64,000 nt of DNA from JAVBLG01 sp031553655 (GTDB lineage Bacteria > Desulfobacterota > Desulfovibrionia > Desulfovibrionales > Desulfovibrionaceae). The position numbers were made by a program, and so were the translations under genes. The stretch covers positions 41,421 to 105,420 of the forward strand of contig JAVBLG010000023.1 of NCBI GenBank assembly GCA_031553655.1, in the 5' to 3' direction. Shown here piece after piece: positions 51,544 to 60,594 of this stretch (position 1 is the first letter of the stretch; each line of letters starts with the position of its first letter). Under the pieces are notes generated by a model. The model did no database searches and was not told the DNA's origin. It saw nothing but the letters and a program-made list of their open reading frames with translations.

Positions 51544-52785
51544 ATGGCGTTTTTTAAAAATTCCTCCTTATCAGGAGCCTCATTCAAAAAAGAAACCACC
51601 AAAGGTAAGGCTGCCGCGCCTTCGGTGGGGGCTATCGCTTCGCTGCGCGAAAAGAACGACAATCCGATCAAAGTAGCCGTAAACACCAAACCAGGTTCTT
51701 TTGACTGGTGGCTTTTCACCATAATGATCACCATTCTGGCCATAGGGCTGGTTATGGTTTTGAGCGCCAGCGGCATAGTTGCCGAAAAGATGAACGGCGA
51801 CAAATACTACTTTTTCAAACGCCAGCTCATTTTTGCCGCCGCCGGAGGCGCGGCCTTGTGGGCAGCCGCCCTGTTGCCGCGCGAATGGCTTTACAAAATG
51901 CAATACCCGGCTCTTTTTTTAGCTTTGGCTCTGTTGTTGATCACCTTGTCGCCGCTTACACCGCGCATCAACGGTGCAAAACGTTGGATTCCCATCGGCC
52001 CGATTTCCATTCAGCCCATGGAGTTCGTAAAAATCGCCCTGGCCCTGTATTTGGCTTATTTCATGAGCAGCAAGCAAACCTTGATCAAAACTTTCAGCCG
52101 AGGGGTAATACCGCCTTTTGCCGTTACCGGGCTGTTCTGCTTCCTTCTGCTTTTGCAGCCGGACTTCGGCAGCGCGGTGGTGCTGGCGGGCATACTCTTT
52201 TTCATGTGCGTGGCCGGAGGCACGCGGTTCATCTATCTGTTCTTCTCCCTGGCCATGGCCGTGGCGGGCGCGGTGGCCCTGGCCATATACTCGCCCTATC
52301 GTTTGAGGCGGCTCACCGCTTTTCTTGACCCGTTCCAGGACGCCCAGAACACCGGTTATCAATTGGTTCAATCGCTGTACGCTCTTGGTTCCGGAGGCTT
52401 TTTCGGCGTGGGAGTGGGGGCGAGCAAACAGAAAATGTTTTATCTGCCTGAAGCCCATAACGACTTTATCATGGCCGTTATAGGTGAAGAATTGGGCTTT
52501 TTCGGCATAACTATAGTTATGGTACTTTTTGTGCTGCTTTTCTGGCGCTGTCATAAAATAATCATGGGACAAAACGATTTGCGCGACCGCTTAACCGCTT
52601 TTGGGGTGACGCTGATTTTGGCCATGGGTACGTGCATGAATCTTGCCGTGGTAATGGGCGTGGCCCCTCCCAAGGGGGTGCCAATGCCTCTTCTAAGTTA
52701 TGGCGGCAGTAATCTTCTGGCCACCATGATCTGCGTGGGGTTGCTGATGAATTATTCGCGGACGGTAAAACGATGGAACGAATAA
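51544..52785 (+). CDS. ftsW: Septal peptidoglycan polymerase FtsW
   Basis: FtsW is the SEDS-family glycosyltransferase that works with FtsI at the septum. The protein has an unusual charged N-terminal part of about 50 residues, then about ten membrane segments. Motifs include INGAKRWIPIGPISIQPMEF, QPDFGSAVVLAGILFFM, QLVQSLYALGSGGFFGVGVG, LPEAHNDFIMAVIGEELGFF and GVPMPLLSYGGSNLLATM. ATG 51544 or TTG 51541 may start it, with GGGAG upstream. It overlaps murG by 13 bases. Confidence 0.97.
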   Translation: MAFFKNSSLSGASFKKETTKGKAAAPSVGAIASLREKNDNPIKVAVNTKPGSFDWWLFTIMITILAIGLVMVLSASGIVAEKMNGDKYYFFKRQLIFAAAGGAALWAAALLPREWLYKMQYPALFLALALLLITLSPLTPRINGAKRWIPIGPISIQPMEFVKIALALYLAYFMSSKQTLIKTFSRGVIPPFAVTGLFCFLLLLQPDFGSAVVLAGILFFMCVAGGTRFIYLFFSLAMAVAGAVALAIYSPYRLRRLTAFLDPFQDAQNTGYQLVQSLYALGSGGFFGVGVGASKQKMFYLPEAHNDFIMAVIGEELGFFGITIVMVLFVLLFWRCHKIIMGQNDLRDRLTAFGVTLILAMGTCMNLAVVMGVAPPKGVPMPLLSYGGSNLLATMICVGLLMNYSRTVKRWNE

Positions 52786-53861
52786 TTCTATCCGCCGGGG
52801 GTACCGGTGGGCATATATTCCCCGCTCTGGCTGTGGCCGAGAGCATAAAGGCCGAATATCCCGAAGCCAGGATACTGTTTGTGGGTTCGTCCACAGGCCC
52901 CGAGGCTGTGCTGGCGGCGCGCGCCGGGCTGGAATTTTCCGGATTGGCCGTGCGCGGTTTCCTCGGCCGGGGTTTCAAAGCCGTAGGCGCGGGGGTGTCC
53001 ATGCTGTCGGCAATAGTAAAAGCCTGCCGCATAGTTGATGAATTCAATCCCGATATGGTGGTTGGTTTTGGTGGTTACGCCTCTTTCGCTCCGGTTATCG
53101 CCGCCCGGTTGATGGACCGCGCCTGCGCGGTCCATGAGCAGAATGCCCTGGGGGGCCTCAGCAATAAAATTTTAGGGCGTATGGCCGACCGTGTGTTTTT
53201 GTCCATGCCCGAAACCATTGGTTTTGACGGACTCAAGGCCATTTTCACGGGCAATCCGGTGCGCGGAGCCGTAGCCGTGGCCGGACGGGAAGAACATGGC
53301 GGCAACACGCGAAGGCTGCTTGTTTTCGGCGGCAGTCAAGGCGCGCGCACTATTAATAATTTTATGATTAACGCTTTGCCGTTATTAATTAAGAATGACG
53401 TTGAAATTCGCCATCAAACCGGCTCGTTCGACTACGAGCGTGTACAGAAATACTACCGTGAGGCAGGGGCCAGCGACGATTCGGTTTTTTCTTTTATTGA
53501 AGATATGGCCGGAGCCTATGCCTGGAGCGATATGGTGTTATGCCGTTCAGGAGCCACAACAGTGGCTGAACTGGCCGCCGCCGGAAAGGCCGCCATACTG
53601 GCGCCTTTTCCCCACGCAACCCATGACCATCAAACTTTCAACGCCAGAGCCATGGAAAAACTGGGCGCGGCCATGCTCGTTCCCGATACCGACCTGCAAA
53701 AGGACGGCACAGCCGGGACAGTAATGCGTCTGCTTGAAGATAAGGAAAAATTACGGGCCATGGGCCGGGCAGCCCTCGCGGCGGCCAGACCCGAAGCAGC
53801 GTTGAATGTGGTTAGAGCTATGGAAGATATTATAGAGGCCAAGGAAAAAAATGCGCGATAA
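52773..53861 (+). CDS. murG: Lipid II synthase MurG
   Basis: MurG adds GlcNAc to lipid I on the inner face of the membrane. The 362 residues show the donor/acceptor loops LSAGGTGGHIFPALAVAE, GFGGYASFAPVIAARL, HEQNALGGLSNKIL, VFGGSQGARTINNFM, and CRSGATTVAELAAAGKAAIL. The start lies inside the end of ftsW and the end overlaps murC by 11 bases. Confidence 0.98.
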   Translation: MERIILSAGGTGGHIFPALAVAESIKAEYPEARILFVGSSTGPEAVLAARAGLEFSGLAVRGFLGRGFKAVGAGVSMLSAIVKACRIVDEFNPDMVVGFGGYASFAPVIAARLMDRACAVHEQNALGGLSNKILGRMADRVFLSMPETIGFDGLKAIFTGNPVRGAVAVAGREEHGGNTRRLLVFGGSQGARTINNFMINALPLLIKNDVEIRHQTGSFDYERVQKYYREAGASDDSVFSFIEDMAGAYAWSDMVLCRSGATTVAELAAAGKAAILAPFPHATHDHQTFNARAMEKLGAAMLVPDTDLQKDGTAGTVMRLLEDKEKLRAMGRAALAAARPEAALNVVRAMEDIIEAKEKNAR

Positions 53862-55212
53862 GGTAAAAAAAATACATATGGTGGGCATTGGCGGCTCGGG
53901 CATGAGCGGCATTGCCGAAATTCTTCTAAACCTGGGTTACGAAGTGCGCGGCTCCGACATGAGCGATTCGGCCACGGTAAAAAGACTTGAGGAACTGGGA
54001 GCCAAGGTGTTCAAAGGCCATGAGGCCGAACATGTCACCGACGCCGAAGTGCTGGTCAAGTCAACGGCCATAGGCGAAGACAACCCCGAAGTGCAAATTG
54101 CCAGAACCAAAGGCATTCCGGTCATTCCCAGGGCGGAGATGCTTGCGGAACTCATGCGGCTGCGCCAGGGCATAGCCATTGCCGGAACCCACGGGAAGAC
54201 CACCACCACTTCGCTTACCGCGTCCATTTTCGACGAGGCCGGAACCGACCCTACCGTGATCATTGGTGGGCGTCTAAATGCCTATGGAACAAATGCCAGG
54301 TTGGGCGAGGGCAATTACCTCATAGCCGAAGCCGATGAGAGTGACGGTTCCTTCCTGTGCCTTTTTCCCATCATCAACGTGGTAACCAACGTTGATATGG
54401 ACCATGTGGATTTCTACGGCGGACAGGAGGCCATTGACAGGGCCTTTGTGGACTTTATGAACAAAGTGCCCTTTTACGGCATAAACATTGTGTGCGGCGA
54501 CGACCCCGGTGTGAGAAGGCTTTTGCCAATGGTTAAAAGGCCCGTGCTCTGCTACGGTTTTGGCGAGGGCAACGCGCTGAGGGCCAAGGTGCTTGAATGC
54601 GGCGCGCAAAGCCGCTTCGAAGTACGTTTCAAAGGCATAAATATAGGCGTGGTCACTTTGGGGCAACCAGGCAAACACAATGTACTCAACGCTCTGGCGG
54701 CCATTGGCGTAGCCCTTGAAACCGGGGTTAGCGTGGAACACTGTCTTTCGGGGCTGAAACGCTTTGGCGGCGTGGGGCGCAGATTTGAATTCAAAGGAGA
54801 GCGCGACGGGGTAACTGTGGTGGACGACTACGGGCATCACCCGGCGGAAATAGCGGCCACACTGGCCACGGCCCGTCAGGTATTTCCCGATCGTCGTCTG
54901 GTGGTGGCCTTTCAGCCACACCGCTTCACCCGCACCCAGGCCCTTTTTGGCGAATTTTGTAAAGTATTCGATTCCGTGGACAAATTACTGCTCACTGAAA
55001 TTTATCCGGCTTCGGAAAAACCGATTCCCGGTGTGAGCGGGCAAAGCCTGGCTCAGGGCATACGTCAAATTTCCCATACTGATGTGGATTTCTTCCAGAG
55101 TCTGGACGAGCTTTGCGGCGCTCTGCCCGGAATGTTGAAGCCGGGGGACGTTCTGCTCACACTGGGCGCGGGCAGCGTTACCAAAATAGGCCCAAGCTAT
55201 CTGGCAAGTTGA
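53851..55212 (+). CDS. murC: UDP-MurNAc:L-alanine ligase MurC
   Basis: MurC attaches L-alanine to UDP-MurNAc. The 453 residues show HMVGIGGSGMSGIAEILLNL, the ATP loop IAGTHGKTTTTSLTASIF, ADESDGSFLCLFPIINVVTN with DMDHVDFYG, and VVDDYGHHPAEIAATL. AAGGAAAA precedes ATG 53851. Confidence 0.98.
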   Translation: MRDKVKKIHMVGIGGSGMSGIAEILLNLGYEVRGSDMSDSATVKRLEELGAKVFKGHEAEHVTDAEVLVKSTAIGEDNPEVQIARTKGIPVIPRAEMLAELMRLRQGIAIAGTHGKTTTTSLTASIFDEAGTDPTVIIGGRLNAYGTNARLGEGNYLIAEADESDGSFLCLFPIINVVTNVDMDHVDFYGGQEAIDRAFVDFMNKVPFYGINIVCGDDPGVRRLLPMVKRPVLCYGFGEGNALRAKVLECGAQSRFEVRFKGINIGVVTLGQPGKHNVLNALAAIGVALETGVSVEHCLSGLKRFGGVGRRFEFKGERDGVTVVDDYGHHPAEIAATLATARQVFPDRRLVVAFQPHRFTRTQALFGEFCKVFDSVDKLLLTEIYPASEKPIPGVSGQSLAQGIRQISHTDVDFFQSLDELCGALPGMLKPGDVLLTLGAGSVTKIGPSYLAS

Positions 55213-55231
55213 GAATTCCGGTTTTAAGGGT

Positions 55232-55259
55232 GGCGGGCTTGCGAAGCGCGCAAGCCGCC
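55232..55259 (+). repeat. GC-rich hairpin between murC and murB
   Basis: GGCGGGCTTGCG pairs with CGCAAGCCGCC, one base bulged, around a short loop. No T-tract follows. It ends 21 bases before murB and could affect its translation or message stability. Confidence 0.45.
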
Positions 55260-55280
55260 AGAACATGACGGAGTGACAAT

Positions 55281-56177
55281 ATGAAAATACTTCCCAATCC
55301 CAGTCTGTCGAGCATGACAACCCTTGGCCTTGGCGGCACAGCCATAGCCGAAGTGGTGCTTGAAGAGGCGGTTGACGCCTACAAGATTGAGGAAACCTGC
55401 AAAAAACTGGGTGGAGAGCCTTATTTTGTGGGCGGGGGAAGCAATTTGCTGGCTGCCGACGGTGAACTGCCCCTGGTGGTGGTGCGCCCGGCCATTGGCA
55501 AGGTTCCGATTATTACCCGCGAGGAAGGCGGCAAGGTTTTTGTGCGGGCCGGGGCCGGAGTGAAGCTGCAAAGACTACTGGGCTTTTGCGCCAATAACAG
55601 TCTGTCAGGCCTGGAAAGGCTTTGCGGAATCCCAGGGACAGTCGGCGGAGCAGCGGCCATGAATGCCGGATCATTCGGCTTAGAAACCGGTGAGTCCATA
55701 GAAATGTTGAGGGTTTTCGCCCCCGGAAAAGGCATGCTTGATGTATCAAGAAAAATGATTGATTTCGCTTATCGACGTACTAATATCTTTGGAATCAATC
55801 AGACTTTTTTAATTATTCACGCATTATTTGCCTTGACGAAAAGTCAAAGGAGTGTCATCACAAACTCCATGCGTCTCAACTTTTTCAAGAAAAAATCTAC
55901 ACAACCTCTCAACAAAAAAAGTGCTGGTTGTGTGTTTAAAAATCCCGGCCCGGATCTGTATGCGGGCAAGCTTCTGCAAGATGCCGGTTTTCGCGGCAAG
56001 GGCCTCGGTGGAATGGCCTTTTCAAAAGTGCATGCCAATTTCCTGATCAATGAAGGAAACGGCAGCGCCAAAGCAGCTTTTGACTTGATTGGCGAAGCGC
56101 GCTCGACCGTAAAAGCAAAATTCGGCATAAACCTTGAACTTGAAGTCAAGGTATTACCCGAAGGCCTTGCGGTATAA
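55281..56177 (+). CDS. murB: UDP-N-acetylenolpyruvoylglucosamine reductase MurB
   Basis: MurB is the FAD enzyme that makes UDP-MurNAc from the enolpyruvyl intermediate. The 298 residues show the FAD motifs YFVGGGSNLLAADG and LERLCGIPGTVGGAAAMNAG, and the tyrosine motif FAYRRTN. The active-site motif reads KSAGCVFKNP: cysteine (TGT) replaces the usual general-acid serine of SAGSVFKNP, a change also known in some other MurB proteins. The part from 55741 to about 55930 is much more AT-rich than its surroundings, although the protein still aligns with the family pattern. GGAG precedes ATG 55281. Confidence 0.95.
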   Translation: MKILPNPSLSSMTTLGLGGTAIAEVVLEEAVDAYKIEETCKKLGGEPYFVGGGSNLLAADGELPLVVVRPAIGKVPIITREEGGKVFVRAGAGVKLQRLLGFCANNSLSGLERLCGIPGTVGGAAAMNAGSFGLETGESIEMLRVFAPGKGMLDVSRKMIDFAYRRTNIFGINQTFLIIHALFALTKSQRSVITNSMRLNFFKKKSTQPLNKKSAGCVFKNPGPDLYAGKLLQDAGFRGKGLGGMAFSKVHANFLINEGNGSAKAAFDLIGEARSTVKAKFGINLELEVKVLPEGLAV

Positions 56178-56274
56178 ATCTCGAAACGCTTCGTGGCCGC
56201 CGGATTATTCGAATTGAAATCGCACTGAAATTTGAACGGCGGATGACAGGACAGACTTTTTAAAGTTGAGATTG

Positions 56275-57123
56275 ATGGTGAGCAAAAAGAAAAATGATCG
56301 CAAACCATATGCGAAGCACAGTAACAAGGAAAACCGGATCAAAAAGTTGTTTGCGCATGTCAGATTCCCCTTTATTGAAGGTTTGCGGGGGTTCGCGGTA
56401 TTTTTAATTTGCGCATTGGTCGGGGGCATTTTCTTGTTGGGCATAGCGGTGGGAACCTTGCAGTTGCATCGCTTCATAACCACCACCCCGTTTTTTGCTA
56501 CGAAATATGTTGACGTCACCGGCAATTTGCGCCTTTCCAAAGAAGAAATTCTGCGCCTGGCCGGCATAAATATGGGTGACAATTGTTTGGCGGTAAGCAT
56601 CGCTCATTTGGAAAGGGAATTGCTGGCCAGCTCGTGGGTGGAGGAAGTTTCGGTAAAAAGGCTTCTGCCCGACAGGTTTTCAATAAGAATCAAGGAGCGT
56701 CAGCCGGCCTTCTGGGTACGCAAGGAAGGAACTTTGTTTTACGCTGACACCAAAGGGGCCATAATCGCCCCGGTGGAAACAGAAAATTTTGTATCCCTGC
56801 CCACTTTGCAGATTGAATCGGGCAGCGAGGATGTGCTCGATAAACTTGAGGGATTTGTAAAAGATTTGCGTGCCGGCCTTTTGCCGGTGGAATTCCAGAC
56901 CGTATCCGGAATAAGTATCAATCCCGGCCGGGGAGTGGAACTGCACCTGGAAGACAGAAACATGCGCCTATCCATCGCCGCCGACGACTGGCGCGGCAAT
57001 CTGGAAAGACTGGCGCTCACATTAAAAGACCTGGCCAGGCGCAATGAACTTGGCATAGTTCTTGAAGTCAGAGCCGCTGACGGAAACGTCTGGGTAATCC
57101 GTAAAATGGACGCGGGAGCCTGA
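56275..57123 (+). CDS. ftsQ: Cell division protein FtsQ
   Basis: FtsQ is the POTRA-domain protein of the FtsQLB complex that regulates septal wall synthesis. The protein has a basic cytoplasmic N-terminus (KKKNDRKPYAKHSNKENRIK), one membrane segment (FAVFLICALVGGIFLLGIAV), a POTRA domain (FFATKYVDVTGNLRLSKEEI, LERELLASSWVEEVSVKRLL) and the motif RIKERQPAFWV. ATG 56275, GTG 56278 and TTG 56266 are possible starts; none has a strong ribosome site. Confidence 0.93.
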   Translation: MVSKKKNDRKPYAKHSNKENRIKKLFAHVRFPFIEGLRGFAVFLICALVGGIFLLGIAVGTLQLHRFITTTPFFATKYVDVTGNLRLSKEEILRLAGINMGDNCLAVSIAHLERELLASSWVEEVSVKRLLPDRFSIRIKERQPAFWVRKEGTLFYADTKGAIIAPVETENFVSLPTLQIESGSEDVLDKLEGFVKDLRAGLLPVEFQTVSGISINPGRGVELHLEDRNMRLSIAADDWRGNLERLALTLKDLARRNELGIVLEVRAADGNVWVIRKMDAGA

Positions 57124-57182
57124 CAAAAATGGTTGACAGATGTAATTCTTGTAAAATTATATTCCTGGCGGGGTGGTAAATT

Positions 57183-58415
57183 ATGCCTAAAACCGAGCTG
57201 ATAGTCGGTCTTGACATAGGCACAACAAAAATTTGCGCTGTAGTGGGCGAATTGTCCGATTCCGGGCTTATTGACGTGGTAGGTATAGGCACAAGCGTTT
57301 CCACCGGGCTGCGCAAAGGGGTGGTGGTCAATATAGATCACACCGTACAGTCCATACGCAAAGCTCTGGAAGAAGCCGAGCTCATGGCCGGATGTGATAT
57401 ACGCGCCGTTTACGTGGGCATTGCCGGCAGTCACATCATGGGCATCAACAGCCACGGGGTTATTGCCGTTAAAGGCGGCGAAGTGGCTCAGCGCGACATT
57501 GAAAGAGCTCTTGATGCGGCCCGGGCCGTAGCCATACCGGCCGACCGGGAAGTTATCCACATCCTGCCGCAAGAATTCATTGTGGACGATCAGCGCGGCA
57601 TAGTCGACCCGCTGGGCATGGCCGGAGTGCGACTGGAAGTGAAGGTGCACATTGTTACCGGGGCGGTATCTTCGGCCCAGAACATAATCCGCTCCTGCCA
57701 CCGCAGCGGACTGGAAGTTTCTGACATAGCCCTGGAGGCCCTGGCTTCGGCCAAGGCCGTGCTTACCGCCGAAGAACGCGAAATAGGCGTGGCCCTGGTG
57801 GACCTTGGCGGAGGCACCACTGATATAGCAATTTTCGCCAATGACGCCATCAAACACTCCGGCGTGCTGGCTCTTGGCGGGCACAACCTAACCAGCGATA
57901 TCGCCTTCGGACTGCGCACATCAATGGCCGCGGCGGAAAAGATCAAGCTGAAGTACGGATGCGCGCTCACGGAAATGGTGCGAGCCGACGAGTACATTGA
58001 AGTTCCCAGTGTGGGAGGGCGTGAGCCGCGCCGCCTTTCGCGCCAGATTCTGGCGGAAATATGCGAGGCCAGAATGGAGGAAGTGCTCTATCTGGTGGAA
58101 CAGACTCTGGTGAAATCCGGATTTAAGAGTATGATCGGCGGCGGAGTGGTGCTTACGGGGGGGTCTGCCTTGATTGAAGGATGCCAGGAATTGGCCGAAC
58201 AGATATTCAATCTGCCGACACGCATAGGCTATCCTCTGAATGTAGGGGGACTCAAAGATGTGGTGAATAGCCCCAAATACGCTACGGCAGTTGGTCTTTT
58301 GCGCTACGGGGCGGAAAAAGAAAACCTGGGACATAAGAAGTTTACCAATAAAGATTCTGGAATATTTAACGGTGTACTGTCACGTATGAAGAAATGGTTT
58401 GCGGATATTTCTTAG
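57183..58415 (+). CDS. ftsA: Cell division actin-like protein FtsA
   Basis: FtsA anchors FtsZ filaments to the membrane. The 410 residues show the actin-fold motifs LIVGLDIGTTKICAVVGEL, AYVGIAGSHIMGINSHG-type 1C region (AVYVGIAGSHIMG), LVDLGGGTTDIAIFANDAIK and GGGVVLTGGSALIEGCQEL. A C-terminal amphipathic tail (GVLSRMKKWFADIS) would bind the membrane. GGGGTGG precedes ATG 57183. Confidence 0.98.
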   Translation: MPKTELIVGLDIGTTKICAVVGELSDSGLIDVVGIGTSVSTGLRKGVVVNIDHTVQSIRKALEEAELMAGCDIRAVYVGIAGSHIMGINSHGVIAVKGGEVAQRDIERALDAARAVAIPADREVIHILPQEFIVDDQRGIVDPLGMAGVRLEVKVHIVTGAVSSAQNIIRSCHRSGLEVSDIALEALASAKAVLTAEEREIGVALVDLGGGTTDIAIFANDAIKHSGVLALGGHNLTSDIAFGLRTSMAAAEKIKLKYGCALTEMVRADEYIEVPSVGGREPRRLSRQILAEICEARMEEVLYLVEQTLVKSGFKSMIGGGVVLTGGSALIEGCQELAEQIFNLPTRIGYPLNVGGLKDVVNSPKYATAVGLLRYGAEKENLGHKKFTNKDSGIFNGVLSRMKKWFADIS

Positions 58416-58422
58416 GTTTGCT

Positions 58423-58450
58423 TTGAAATTAAAGTTTTCGTGTTTATATT
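58423..58450 (+). promoter_or_regulatory. Candidate internal promoter for ftsZ
   Basis: TTGAAA (58423-58428) and TATATT (58445-58450) are 16 bases apart in the AT-rich 87-base gap between ftsA and ftsZ. An extra ftsZ promoter is common in other bacteria. Confidence 0.4.
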
Positions 58451-58502
58451 TAAGTTGACTTTCCACACTTTATAAAGGCTGGAGCGGGAAGGAGAAAGAT
58501 AT

Positions 58503-59825
58503 ATGGAAATTTTTGGAATAGAAGAAGGCATAATCCCTGGCAACGCCAAGATTAAGGTGGTAGGTGTGGGGGGAGGCGGAGGCAACGCCGTGCAGCACAT
58601 GATCAATTCGGGGCTGAAAGGAGTTACCTTTGTGTGCGCCAACACCGACTTGCAGATGCTCAACAACTGCACTGCGGAAACCAGAATCCAGCTTGGTGAA
58701 AAATTGACCAAAGGGCTTGGCGCGGGGGCCAATCCCAATGTCGGCCGCGAAGCCGCCTTGGAAAGCGTGGGCGCGATTAAAGACTCGATCAAAGATTCGG
58801 ATATGGTCTTTGTTACCGCCGGCATGGGCGGCGGCACCGGCACTGGCGCTGCTCCCATAATAGCCCAGGCCGCTAAGGAAATGGGTGCGCTTACTGTAGG
58901 CGTTGTGACCAAACCCTTCCATTTTGAAGGCAACAAGCGCAGAATCGCGGCTGAAGCCGGCATTGAAGAATTTAAGCAGCATGTGGACTGCCTTATTACC
59001 ATTCCCAATGATCGCCTTCTCAGCTTCGCTCCCAAAAAAGCGCCTTTCTCCGAAATGCTCAAGAAAGCCAACGACGTACTTTATCACGCCGTAAAGGGCA
59101 TATCCGACGTGATTATGGAAGACGGGCTGGTTAACCTTGACTTTGCCGACGTACGCACGGTTATGAGCGAATCAGGACTTGCGCTCATGGGCACCGGCGT
59201 GGCGGTTGGCGACAGCCGCGCCCGCGAAGCCGCCAAAATGGCCATCAACAGCCCGCTGTTGGAAGATACCTCCATTGAAGGCGCCAAGGCAGTGCTTTAC
59301 AATATCACCTCCGGCTACGACATCACCGGCGATGAAATCAACGAAATCGGCACCATCATTCAGGAAGCCGCTCATCCTGACGCCAATATCATCATGGGCG
59401 TGGTCTTTGACGAAAATGCCGATGATAGACTTAGCATCACTGTAATCGCCACCGGAATTGAATCCGGCGGCGCTGCCGCTGCCCCCGGCGGCCAGCAGCA
59501 GGCCATGGTCAGCTCTTTTCGCCAACCCGGCCATGGCGCGGCCAGCCCCAAGGAAGTGACACGCCGCCCTCCACAACAGTCTTACGAAAGTGAAGCCCCG
59601 GTGGCTTCGGCGCTGACCAATCGTCGTAAGCGCATCGAAGACTGGTACGATAACAATAGCGCCCTGCCCCCTTGGCAGCGCAAGCGGGAATTCATGAGTC
59701 AGCCCCAGCAGCCTCCTCAGGGATCAATCCGCCGCGCCACCGGACACGCTCCGGGTCAGGACGATTTCGTCTTCGACGAGGAAGAATTCGAAATGCCTAC
59801 CTTCATCAGAAGACAGGCAGACTGA
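58503..59825 (+). CDS. ftsZ: Cell division tubulin homologue FtsZ
   Basis: FtsZ forms the cytokinetic ring. The 440 residues show IKVVGVGGGGGNAVQHMI, the GTP signature FVTAGMGGGTGTGAAPIIAQ, and the GTPase loop motif NLDFADVRTVMSESG. After the globular core (about residue 320) comes a variable linker of about 100 residues. The conserved C-terminal peptide EEFEMPTFIRRQAD would bind FtsA. AAGGAG precedes ATG 58503. Last gene of the cluster, followed by a terminator. Confidence 0.99.
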   Translation: MEIFGIEEGIIPGNAKIKVVGVGGGGGNAVQHMINSGLKGVTFVCANTDLQMLNNCTAETRIQLGEKLTKGLGAGANPNVGREAALESVGAIKDSIKDSDMVFVTAGMGGGTGTGAAPIIAQAAKEMGALTVGVVTKPFHFEGNKRRIAAEAGIEEFKQHVDCLITIPNDRLLSFAPKKAPFSEMLKKANDVLYHAVKGISDVIMEDGLVNLDFADVRTVMSESGLALMGTGVAVGDSRAREAAKMAINSPLLEDTSIEGAKAVLYNITSGYDITGDEINEIGTIIQEAAHPDANIIMGVVFDENADDRLSITVIATGIESGGAAAAPGGQQQAMVSSFRQPGHGAASPKEVTRRPPQQSYESEAPVASALTNRRKRIEDWYDNNSALPPWQRKREFMSQPQQPPQGSIRRATGHAPGQDDFVFDEEEFEMPTFIRRQAD

Positions 59826-59851
59826 TATTCATCCTTGTCCCTTCCCCAGGT

Positions 59852-59893
59852 CCCGAGAAAGCACCCCCCCCGCTTTCTCGGGACTTTCTTTTA
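59852..59893 (+). terminator. Rho-independent terminator after ftsZ
   Basis: CCCGAGAAAGC (59852-59862) pairs perfectly with GCTTTCTCGGG (59872-59882) around a C-rich loop, followed by ACTTTCTTTTAT. It closes the mra-to-fts cluster. Confidence 0.9.
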
Positions 59894-60168
59894 TCCGCCA
59901 AAGCAAGTTGATTTTCATCAAAACGTCCTTTATGGTCTGAAACCTCCCCCTTTAGGGGGGAAAAATTGATTGACAAAACGACGAAGTCGATGAAATCCTT
60001 TTTGTAACCCCATCCTTCAGGGAGGGGCAATCCGCACGGCTCCTATCCGCCGGCGACGGAGTCAGTCGGCGGATAGGAGCCGACTGTGGATTGAAACATC
60101 TTGCTTGTCTTTATTATATCTTCTTTTGAAGGAACTCACATCCGCAACTTTCAGCAGGATTGGCAGCC
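59894..60168. other. Gap after the ftsZ terminator, with a strong hairpin, no gene
   Basis: The main feature is a perfect 15-bp inverted repeat: GGCTCCTATCCGCCG (60038-60052) and CGGCGGATAGGAGCC (60067-60081), extended outwards by CAATCC/GGATTG (60028-60093). A C-run/G-run hairpin lies just before it (60009-60027 region). No T-tract follows, so it is more likely a processing structure or a repeat than a terminator. Confidence 0.55.
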
Positions 60169-60594
60169 ATGTCCGTTTTATATTGCGCCGAATGCGGCCA
60201 GGAAATTTCCGCCACGAACAAAAAATGTCCCAAATGTGGAGCCAGGGTTCGCCTATGGAACGACATCAGGCGCGATGTGGAAAAAAACCGCATCAGGCTG
60301 GTCGCAGTGGTCATAGGCGCGCTGCTGCTGGTGGGCTTTGGCTGGTTTTTGCGCATGGACGCCGGTTATAAAGCCCCCCTTTACGTTATTCTGGTCATCG
60401 TGGCCCCGGTTGTGCCCTGGCTGCTGGGCCTGGCCTACAAAAGCGCCGCTCCGCCCGCCGAAGAAAGCGCGCCGTCCCCAAAGGGTGAAACAAATGACGC
60501 CTCTTCCGGCCCGACCATAAAACTTTACGGCCCCGGCATGGGGCCGGACGACGCCTCAATAAAAACCCAAAGCGCGGATAAAGGCCGAAAATAA
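60169..60594 (+). CDS. Zinc-ribbon membrane protein of unknown function
   Basis: The 141-residue protein starts with a zinc ribbon (LYCAECGQEISATNKKCPKC) and has two membrane segments (LVAVVIGALLLVGFGWFL and VILVIVAPVVPWLLGLAY). The tail is polar and P/S-rich (APPAEESAPSPKGE). The N-terminal ribbon is cytoplasmic if the two spans form a hairpin. ATG 60169 has AGGA upstream; TTG 60160 is also in frame. Its stop touches the GTG start of trmL, so they form an operon, but no functional link is known. Confidence 0.75.
   Translation: MSVLYCAECGQEISATNKKCPKCGARVRLWNDIRRDVEKNRIRLVAVVIGALLLVGFGWFLRMDAGYKAPLYVILVIVAPVVPWLLGLAYKSAAPPAEESAPSPKGETNDASSGPTIKLYGPGMGPDDASIKTQSADKGRK

Noticed and set aside
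60082..60099. GTGGATTGAAAC-like ending (TGTGGATTGAAAC) reminiscent of a type I CRISPR repeat 3-prime end
   Set aside because: It occurs once, with no repeated units or spacers and no cas genes in the window.
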